The translations under genes and the position numbers were made by a program. Under the pieces are notes generated by a model. It was not told the origin of the DNA. It saw nothing but the letters and a program-made list of their open reading frames with translations, and made no database searches. Positions 1 through 5,799 of a stretch of DNA of 8,046 bases are shown in pieces; within the stretch, counting starts at the first letter, position 1, and each line of letters starts with the position of its first letter. This stretch comes from Candidatus Parabacteroides intestinavium (GTDB taxonomy: Bacteria > Bacteroidota > Bacteroidia > Bacteroidales > Tannerellaceae): the NCBI GenBank assembly GCA_019118725.1, contig DWYO01000142.1, forward strand, positions 1 to 8,046, read 5' to 3'.

Positions 1-110
1 CACCCTTTTCCGGAAAAGCACGCACCCTTTTTCTCGTTTTTTTGCCTGCAAAAGCGTAATTTTTTTGAGTGTGTAATCGCTTGATACTGAAATGGTAACT
101 TGTAAATTGT

Positions 111-132
111 ATAATTTCTGCTCAGAAAGTAT
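111..132. promoter_or_regulatory. 22-bp imperfect palindrome, candidate operator for a CRP-family activator
   Basis: The arms ATAaTTTCTG (111-120) and CAGAAAgTAT (123-132) flank a CT centre, with nine of ten arm positions pairing. Dimeric CRP/FNR-family regulators bind palindromes of about this length. From memory, fusA2 in Bacteroides thetaiotaomicron is activated by the CRP-like regulator Cur, so a Cur-type site in this leader is expected. The centre at 121.5 lies about 42 bp before a start of transcription near 164, if the weak -7 element at 152-159 is used; that would be the spacing of a class II activator. The sequence does not match the E. coli CRP consensus, and assigning it to Cur is inference. 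Confidence 0.35.
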
Positions 133-145
133 GTTTTAAAACATA
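130..145. repeat. Perfect 16-bp palindrome
   Basis: TATGTTTTAAAACATA is perfectly self-complementary and overlaps the right end of the 111-132 dyad by three bases. Its core TGTTTTAAAACA resembles the stem of the next dyad (155-174). It may be a second protein-binding site. AT-rich palindromes also arise by chance in such DNA, so the function is uncertain. Confidence 0.4.
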
Positions 146-151
146 GAAAAA

Positions 152-159
152 TAAATTGT
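152..159 (+). promoter_or_regulatory. Weak candidate Bacteroides -7 element for fusA2
   Basis: TAAATTGT matches four of the six fixed bases of the Bacteroides -7 consensus TAnnTTTG. No good TTTG -33 box lies 19-21 bp upstream, which would be tolerable for an activator-dependent promoter. If it is used, transcription would start near 164 and leave a leader of about 86 nt before the ATG at 250. The identical octamer at 103-110 is an alternative. Confidence 0.2.
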
Positions 160-174
160 TTTTTTTAAAACAAT
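155..174 (+). repeat. Inverted repeat in the fusA2 leader
   Basis: ATTGTTTT (155-162) and AAAACAAT (167-174) form a perfect 8-bp stem around a TTTT loop. It lies at or just after the proposed transcription start. It could be a third regulator half-site pair or a weak 5' hairpin. Being nearly all A:T, it would be unstable as RNA. Confidence 0.35.
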
Positions 175-249
175 CATTAATTTTACGCCACGATAAAAAA
201 TATCGGAATCAATTCTTTATTGTTAAACTTATTTATTGCTGATATCGCC

Positions 250-2406
250 ATGAAAGTATATCAAACGGATGAAATAAAAAATATTTCAATCTTAGGGAGC
301 TCAGGCTCGGGAAAAACCACTCTCGCTGAAGCTATGCTTTACGAGGGTGGAGTTATAAAACGTCGTGGCAGCGTGGAAAATAAAAATACGGTGTGCGACT
401 ATTTTCCGGTTGAGAAGGAGTATGGTTACTCGGTGTTTTCAACCGTTTTCAGTGTGGAATGGCAAGGCCGTAAGCTGAATTTCATTGATTGTCCGGGTTC
501 GGACGATTTTATCGGCGGAGCTGTCTCGGCATTGAATGTGACAGATACCGCCCTGATGGTGCTGAACGCCCAGTATGGCGTGGAGGTGGGAACAATCAAC
601 CAGTTCCGCTATACGGAACAGTTCCACAAGCCGGTGATCTTCGTTGTCAACCAGCTGGATAACGACAAGGCGGACTATGATAGCACCGTGGCTCAGCTGC
701 GCGACCGTTGGGGGAGCAAGGTGGTGCAGATTCAGTACCCGATAACCTGCGGGGCATCGTTTAATGCGGTGGTGGATGTGCTGAAGATGAAGATGTACCG
801 CTGGAAACCGGAAGGCGGAGTTCCTGATGTGCTGGAGATACCGGCTGAAGAGCAGGATAAAGCGATGGAACTGCATAAGGCCTTGGTCGAGGCTGCCGCC
901 GAACACGATGATGTCTTGATGGAGAAGTTCTTTGAGGAAGGCACATTGAGTGAGGATGATATGCGTGCCGGGATCCGCGCCGGATTGGTTACCCGCGCGA
1001 TGTTCCCCGTATTCTGTGTATGTGCCGGACGCGATATGTGCGTGCGCCGTACGTTGGAGTTCTTGGGCAACGTGGTTCCGTGTACCGACAAGATGCCGCG
1101 TCTGGTGACTACGGAGGGGGTCGAGGTGACGCCGGATTCGAATGGACCGACCAGCCTGTTCTTCTTCAAGACAACGGTTGAACCGCATATCGGACAGGTG
1201 TCTTACTTTAAGGTGTTGTCCGGTAAGGTGAAGGCGGGCGATGATTTGGTGAATGCCGACCGGGGCTCGAAAGAGCGTATTGCCCAGTTGTTCGTGACAG
1301 ACGGACAGACGCGTACCGAGGTGCCCGAAATGGTGGCGGGCGATATCGGCGCTACGGTGAAACTGAAAGATGTGCGTCGCGGAAATACCCTGAACGGGAA
1401 AGGGTGTGATTACCGCTTCGACTTTATCAAATATCCGGATCCGAAGTACCGCCGGGCAATTAAGCCGGTGAATGAGGCGGATGCGGAAAAAATGATGGAA
1501 ATCCTGATGCGTATGCGCGAGGAGGACCCGACGTGGGTAATCGAACAGTCGAAAGAACTGAAACAGACGATTGTCTCCGGGCAGGGTGAGTTCCATCTGC
1601 GTACGTTGAAATGGCGGATCGAGAACAACGACAAGTTGCCTATTGAGTTCATGGAACCGAAGATTCCGTATCGCGAAACGATTACCAAAGCCGCGCGTGC
1701 CGACTATCGCCACAAGAAGCAGTCGGGAGGCGCAGGACAGTTCGGTGAGGTTCATCTGATTATCGAGCCTTATTACGAGGGTATGCCGGCACCGGATACC
1801 TACCGTTTCGGCGGACAGGAATATAAGATGAACGTGCGTGACACGCAGACTATTGACCTCGAATGGGGCGGCAAGCTGGTGTTCGTGAACTGTATCGTGG
1901 GCGGAGCTATTGATGCACGCTTCCTCCCGGCTATCCTGAAGGGGATCATGGGACGTATGGAGCAGGGACCGCTGACCGGTTCGTATGCGCGTGACGTGCG
2001 TATTTGTGTGTATGACGGAAAGATGCACCCGGTGGACAGTAACGAAATCTCCTTTATGCTGGCCGGACGTAATGCTTTCAGTCAGGCGTTCAAGGAGGCG
2101 GGACCGAAGATCCTGGAGCCGATTTACGATGTGGAGGTATCGGTTCCGGCTGACTTCCTCGGTGATGTGATGAGTGACTTGCAGGGGCGCCGCGCCATGA
2201 TTATGGGTATGAACAGCGAAAAGGGCTTTGAAAAGTTGCAGGCAAAGGTTCCGTTGAAGGAATTGTCCAACTATTCTACCTCTTTGAGCTCTATTACCGG
2301 CGGACGGGCTTCCTTTACGATGAAGTTCTCGTCTTACGAGTTGGTACCGTCGGATGTACAGGAAAAATTGCTGAAAGCTTACGAAGCGTCGCAAGCGGAA
2401 GAATAA
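250..2406 (+). CDS. fusA2: Elongation factor G paralogue EF-G2, non-canonical GTPase
   Basis: A 718-residue cytosolic translation factor with full EF-G architecture: G domain about 8-275, domain II about 298-385, domain III about 400-470 (EEDPTW, SGQGEFHLR), domain IV about 475-600 with its tip loop QSGGAGQFGE (491-500), and domain V about 620-700 (EPIYDVEV, DLQGRRAMIMGM). The P-loop GSSGSGKT (16-23) is intact. The switch II motif reads DCPGSDDF (80-87) instead of DTPGHVDF, so the catalytic histidine is Ser84. The base-recognition motif NKxD is NQLD (134-137). The invariant switch I Thr of GIT is Ser61. This fits the Bacteroides EF-G2 group, which I recall as translocating without GTP hydrolysis during carbon starvation. 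The ATG at 250 is preferred to a TTG at 220 because MKVYQTDEIK begins the conserved part; no Shine-Dalgarno site is seen, as usual in this phylum. It is much richer in GC than its neighbours. A housekeeping fusA or a ribosomal-protection protein fits less well. Confidence 0.95.
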   Translation: MKVYQTDEIKNISILGSSGSGKTTLAEAMLYEGGVIKRRGSVENKNTVCDYFPVEKEYGYSVFSTVFSVEWQGRKLNFIDCPGSDDFIGGAVSALNVTDTALMVLNAQYGVEVGTINQFRYTEQFHKPVIFVVNQLDNDKADYDSTVAQLRDRWGSKVVQIQYPITCGASFNAVVDVLKMKMYRWKPEGGVPDVLEIPAEEQDKAMELHKALVEAAAEHDDVLMEKFFEEGTLSEDDMRAGIRAGLVTRAMFPVFCVCAGRDMCVRRTLEFLGNVVPCTDKMPRLVTTEGVEVTPDSNGPTSLFFFKTTVEPHIGQVSYFKVLSGKVKAGDDLVNADRGSKERIAQLFVTDGQTRTEVPEMVAGDIGATVKLKDVRRGNTLNGKGCDYRFDFIKYPDPKYRRAIKPVNEADAEKMMEILMRMREEDPTWVIEQSKELKQTIVSGQGEFHLRTLKWRIENNDKLPIEFMEPKIPYRETITKAARADYRHKKQSGGAGQFGEVHLIIEPYYEGMPAPDTYRFGGQEYKMNVRDTQTIDLEWGGKLVFVNCIVGGAIDARFLPAILKGIMGRMEQGPLTGSYARDVRICVYDGKMHPVDSNEISFMLAGRNAFSQAFKEAGPKILEPIYDVEVSVPADFLGDVMSDLQGRRAMIMGMNSEKGFEKLQAKVPLKELSNYSTSLSSITGGRASFTMKFSSYELVPSDVQEKLLKAYEASQAEE

Positions 2407-2412
2407 GAAGCT

Positions 2413-2454
2413 GTTCGGCACTCCTCCTCTATAAACAAGGGGAGGGTGCTGAAC
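2413..2454 (+). terminator. Hairpin terminator after fusA2
   Basis: The left arm 2413-2430 pairs with 2438-2454 around the loop ATAAACA (2431-2437), giving 17 pairs with three G:U wobbles and one bulged T. It begins seven bases after the fusA2 stop. Only a weak pyrimidine run (CTTTCTCCTCC) follows, so termination may be partial or rely on the hairpin that comes next. Its position makes it the likely fusA2 terminator. Confidence 0.6.
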
Positions 2455-2459
2455 TTTCT

Positions 2460-2523
2460 CCTCCGTTGCTCTGCGGGTACTCCCTCTCTAAACAGAGGAG
2501 GAGTACCCGCAGAGCAACGGAGG
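2460..2523. repeat. Long inverted repeat with perfect 24-bp arms between fusA2 and susC
   Basis: Positions 2460-2483 are the exact reverse complement of 2500-2523. Inside, one C:A mismatch is followed by a T:G wobble and four more pairs around an AAAC loop (2490-2493), so the whole hairpin is nearly 30 bp. No T run follows on the plus strand, so it is not a textbook terminator. Its inner half resembles the hairpin at 2413-2454, and its outer arm resembles 7968-7985, so it may be a dispersed palindromic repeat of the genome. It could terminate transcription, block it in either direction, or stabilise RNA 3' ends. If it is transcribed into the susC leader it would be a strong RNase III substrate. 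Confidence 0.7.
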
Positions 2524-2524
2524 C

Positions 2525-2553
2525 GTTGAAATTCATTTTAATGAATGTTGAAA
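2525..2553. promoter_or_regulatory. Dyad with flanking direct repeats upstream of susC
   Basis: ATTCATT-TT-AATGAAT (2531-2546) is an exact 7-bp inverted repeat. GTTGAAA occurs at 2525-2531 and again at 2547-2553, 22 bp apart, about two helical turns. The arrangement lies 39 bp before the susC start and just ahead of the best -7-like sequence, so it may be the binding site of a dimeric regulator. No regulator gene is in the window to pair it with. Confidence 0.35.
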
Positions 2554-2554
2554 C

Positions 2555-2563
2555 TAAATTTTG
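2555..2563 (+). promoter_or_regulatory. Weak candidate -7 element for susC
   Basis: TAAATTTTG is close to the Bacteroides -7 consensus TAnnTTTG, with one extra base before the TTTG. It would place transcription start near 2570 and give a leader of about 20 nt. No convincing TTTG -33 box is seen at the right distance. Another pair, TTTG at 2560-2563 with TAATTTTA at 2585-2592, would start transcription beyond the ATG and was not used. Confidence 0.25.
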
Positions 2564-2591
2564 TTTTACTCACAAATAAATTGATAATTTT

Positions 2592-5500
2592 ATGCCTAAG
2601 AAAACTAAATTAGTTAGTTTGCTATTGGTGGCTACTGCATTGGGTATCTCAGGAAATATCTATGCAGAGATAGCACCGGTTAAGCCCGGCGTAGATTTCG
2701 TCCAGCAAGACGGAAAAGCCACAGGTACAGTTGTGGATGCCTATGGTCCGGTTGTCGGAGCCTCGGTATTGGTAAAAGGAACAACCAACGGTAACATTAC
2801 CGACTTGGATGGTAATTTCACGTTGGAAGGAGTAAAGAATGGGGATATCATCGTGATTTCCTACATTGGTTATGTAACGCAGGAAATTCCTTTCACAGGT
2901 CAGCCGATTAATGTGACGTTGGCTGAAGATTCCGAGCAGTTGGAAGAAGTGGTGGTAACCGCGTTGGGTATCAAGCGTTCGGAGAAGTCTTTGGGTTATG
3001 CAATGCAAGAAGTCGGAGGTGATGACTTGGTGCAGGCTCGCGAGCCGAACTTGGCAAATGCTTTGACCGGTAAGGTTTCCGGTGTACAGATTATCCGTTC
3101 AAGTAACGGTGCGGGTGGTTCTTCTAAAATCCAGTTGCGTGGTAGTAACTCTGTAACCGGTTTGAACCAGCCGTTAATCGTGGTTGATGGTGTACCTATG
3201 GATAACTTTATTGGTGCAGAGAACAACGATATGTGGAATCCTTCTATCGACTATGGTAACGGTCTTTCGGACTTAAATGCTGAAGATATCGAATCGATGT
3301 CTGTCTTGAAGGGGGCTTCGGCTGCCGCTCTGTATGGTTCACGTGCCGGTAACGGTGTTATCTTGATTACGACAAAGTCAGGACGTGAGAATCCGGGCTT
3401 GGGTCTTACTATTTCTGCGTCTGTATCTGCAGAAACAATCTTTATGACTCCGGAACGTCAGACTACATTTGGTCAAGGTACGTATGGTAATTTTAACCCG
3501 ACTGAAACTACTAGCTGGGGACCACGTATTGATGGTTCAACAGTTACGGACTGGGAAGGTAAATCACAAACATTACAATATTATGACAATCTGAAGAATT
3601 ATTTCAATACAGGTGTCAATACTACGGAAAGCTTTACCTTCTCGCAGATGTATGGAAAGACCGGTATTTATGCTTCGGCTACCCGTATGGACGATGCCAA
3701 CAAGATTCCGAGTGCGAAGTTGAACCGTACTAACATGACATTGCGTGCAACTTCTACTTTCGGTAAAGATGACCGTTGGTCGTTCGATGGAAAAATCCAG
3801 TATATCAATACTACGGCGAAGAACCGTCCATTATCCGGTGATAATGGCTCGAATACATTCTTGACGATGTACACATTGCCGACCACAATGGATATTACGG
3901 CTTTCGAGAATTGTTTGGATGAATATGGCGATATGCGTTGGTGGCAAAGAGGTAGTGATTTTAACCCCTATTGGGCACAAAAGTATAATACGAACCAAGA
4001 CCGCCGTAACCGTTTCTTGATTAACGCCTCCATGAAGTACCGCTTTACCGATTGGTTGACTGCTGAAATTAAAGCAGGTAGCGATATGTACTTTACAGAG
4101 ACAGAAACCAAACTTTATGCAGGAGGTCCGGATGAAAAAAAACCGAATGGTAGTTATAGTCTCGGTGAAAAGAAGTTCTATGAGAATAACTATAGCTTCT
4201 TGTTTACTGCTCAGAAAGACAATGTATTTGGCAAATGGGGTGGTGTTGTGAACTTCGGTGGTAACATGATGGTGCGTAAATCAACAGGACTCGATGCCAA
4301 TTTAGGAAAATTGACGACACCAAATGTCTTTTGGATTACCAATGGTGACAAGGCAGATTTGAGTGTATCTCAAACATTCGAACGTAAGAAGATTAACTCT
4401 CTGTATGGTACAGTAGGTATCAATTATGACGGTTGGGCATTCTTGGATGCAACATTCCGTAACGACTGGTCTTCTTCGTTGTTTGAAGATAATAAATCCT
4501 TCTTCTATCCGTCAGTCAGTGTATCATGGGTAATCAGTGATATGATGAATAAGATGGATAAGAATATGCCGGATTGGTTCACCTACGCTAAGGTGCGTGC
4601 TTCTTTTGCTCAGGTTGGTAACGACTTAGACCCTTATCAGTTATATAATTTGTATAAGACATCTGTAGATGGTTATACAAGTGCTGTTATGGGCGAAACG
4701 AGCGGAAACGTTTATAACAATTGGGACTTAAAGAATGAGTTGATTACTTCATGGGAAGTCGGTGCGGAAGTACGATTCTTGAATAATCGTTTAGGTTTGG
4801 ATGTGGCTTGGTATAAGTCTAATGCTAAGAACCAGTTGTTGAATATTCCATTGAACCGTTTCTCTGGATATGAATCTGTCAGAGTAAATGCAGGTAATAT
4901 TCAGAATCAAGGTGTGGAAATCATGTTGAATGCTACGCCGGTTCAGACGGAGAGTGGTTTCCAATGGGATATGAACCTAAACTTCTCCAGAAACCGCAAT
5001 AAGATTATTGAATTGATGCCGGGTGAAGAATATAAGAACATGACTTATACATTAGGTGGTTATGATAACTTATATATTTATGCAGTGGCAGGCGGTAATT
5101 ATGGTGAAATCTGGGGTACTAAATTCTTACGCGTAACGGATGAATCCAGCCCTTATTATGGAGAATTGATATTGGATAGCAATGGTCGGCCGCAAGGAAC
5201 TTCTTCTCGTGAGAAAATTGGTGACCAACAGCCAGATTGTTTGTTGGGTTGGACCAATAACTTTACGTGGAAGAACTGGTCGCTTAGTTTCTTGATTGAT
5301 GGACGTTTTGGCGGTGATTTCTATGCAGGAACTAACCGTATTTTGCAGTCTTATGGTATTGCAGAAGTAACGGCTCCGGGCGGTGAGCGTAATGACTTTG
5401 TAGTATCAGGTGTGGTTGCTGATGGTAACGGTGGATATACGCCAAATACAACTGCGGTTTCACAGCAAGATTATTGGCAAGCTGTTACTTCATCCAGTGG

Positions 5501-5780
5501 TAACTTAGGTATCGGTGAAGCAAACCTCTATAGCGCAACCAATATCCGTTTGCGTAATATTGCGTTGAATTATTCATTCCCGAAATCGATGTTGAAAGAG
5601 ACTCCGTTCCAACAAGTAAAATTAGGTTTCTCTATGAACAATGTTTGGATGATTTATTGTGATACCCACGGTGTAGATCCTGAATCGGTTTATGCAACCA
5701 GTACGAATGCAACCGGTTTTGAAAATGCAGCAGCACCTACATCACGTTCTTATTTGTTTAATGTAACACTTGGTTTCTAA
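2592..5780 (+). CDS. SusC/RagA-family TonB-dependent outer-membrane transporter
   Basis: A 1062-residue outer-membrane importer that takes TonB-derived energy to move a ligand captured by its SusD partner into the periplasm. A signal peptide spans about 1-25, with cleavage likely after IYA. A carboxypeptidase-D-regulatory-like domain follows (about 43-112, containing GTVVDA, GASVLVKGTTNG and ISYIGY). The TonB box region is EEVVVTALG (118-126). The plug domain (about 132-265) ends in the SusC/RagA signature: GNGLSDLNAEDIESMSVLKG at 222-241, then ALYGSRAGNGVILITTKSG. The rest is the 22-strand beta barrel, and the protein ends in the outer-membrane phenylalanine of NVTLGF. There is no STN domain between signal peptide and plug, so it is unlikely to signal to an anti-sigma factor as FecA does. 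The length is usual for the family and I see no break. susD follows after 19 bp. The ligand cannot be read from the sequence. Confidence 0.96.
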   Translation: MPKKTKLVSLLLVATALGISGNIYAEIAPVKPGVDFVQQDGKATGTVVDAYGPVVGASVLVKGTTNGNITDLDGNFTLEGVKNGDIIVISYIGYVTQEIPFTGQPINVTLAEDSEQLEEVVVTALGIKRSEKSLGYAMQEVGGDDLVQAREPNLANALTGKVSGVQIIRSSNGAGGSSKIQLRGSNSVTGLNQPLIVVDGVPMDNFIGAENNDMWNPSIDYGNGLSDLNAEDIESMSVLKGASAAALYGSRAGNGVILITTKSGRENPGLGLTISASVSAETIFMTPERQTTFGQGTYGNFNPTETTSWGPRIDGSTVTDWEGKSQTLQYYDNLKNYFNTGVNTTESFTFSQMYGKTGIYASATRMDDANKIPSAKLNRTNMTLRATSTFGKDDRWSFDGKIQYINTTAKNRPLSGDNGSNTFLTMYTLPTTMDITAFENCLDEYGDMRWWQRGSDFNPYWAQKYNTNQDRRNRFLINASMKYRFTDWLTAEIKAGSDMYFTETETKLYAGGPDEKKPNGSYSLGEKKFYENNYSFLFTAQKDNVFGKWGGVVNFGGNMMVRKSTGLDANLGKLTTPNVFWITNGDKADLSVSQTFERKKINSLYGTVGINYDGWAFLDATFRNDWSSSLFEDNKSFFYPSVSVSWVISDMMNKMDKNMPDWFTYAKVRASFAQVGNDLDPYQLYNLYKTSVDGYTSAVMGETSGNVYNNWDLKNELITSWEVGAEVRFLNNRLGLDVAWYKSNAKNQLLNIPLNRFSGYESVRVNAGNIQNQGVEIMLNATPVQTESGFQWDMNLNFSRNRNKIIELMPGEEYKNMTYTLGGYDNLYIYAVAGGNYGEIWGTKFLRVTDESSPYYGELILDSNGRPQGTSSREKIGDQQPDCLLGWTNNFTWKNWSLSFLIDGRFGGDFYAGTNRILQSYGIAEVTAPGGERNDFVVSGVVADGNGGYTPNTTAVSQQDYWQAVTSSSGNLGIGEANLYSATNIRLRNIALNYSFPKSMLKETPFQQVKLGFSMNNVWMIYCDTHGVDPESVYATSTNATGFENAAAPTSRSYLFNVTLGF

Positions 5781-5799
5781 TCGTTTAATAGACTATAAA

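Larger units (their letters stand above)
1..249. other. Gene-free, dyad-rich region upstream of fusA2
   Basis: No credible coding sequence lies here. The stretch is very AT-rich and carries at least five dyads: a perfect 14-bp palindrome CTTTTCCGGAAAAG (5-18); TTTTGC-CT-GCAAAA (40-53); a 22-bp imperfect palindrome (111-132); a perfect 16-bp palindrome (130-145); and a stem ATTGTTTT/AAAACAAT with a TTTT loop (155-174). CACCCTTTTC at 1-10 recurs almost unchanged at 23-33, and the octamer TAAATTGT occurs at 103-110 and 152-159. The natural reading is the promoter and 5' leader of the elongation factor gene. The gene to the left is outside the window, so some of this could instead be its 3' untranslated region. 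Confidence 0.6.

Noticed and set aside
1..33. CRISPR-like array from the repeated CACCCTTTT
   Set aside because: Only two short copies 22 bp apart, with no repeat-spacer regularity.
220..249. TTG start at 220 adding ten residues to EF-G2
   Set aside because: The extra residues precede the conserved MKVYQTDEIK start and have no counterpart in EF-G; the ATG at 250 is better.
439..2421. A 660-codon open frame on the minus strand across fusA2
   Set aside because: It is antisense to a clearly conserved EF-G gene; its product is rich in His, Arg and Leu with no recognisable domain, the usual shadow of a GC-rich gene.
2413..2523. Riboswitch or tRNA in the fusA2-susC gap
   Set aside because: The folds are simple extended hairpins; I see no conserved ligand-binding core, cloverleaf or CCA-type end.
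2460..2523. Insertion sequence or MITE footprint
   Set aside because: No flanking target duplication is visible on either side of the palindrome and no transposase remnant is present.
5770..5799. TTG start at 5770 for the SusD protein
   Set aside because: It would overlap the end of susC and put ten polar residues before a good lipoprotein signal; the ATG at 5800 gives a proper type II signal peptide.
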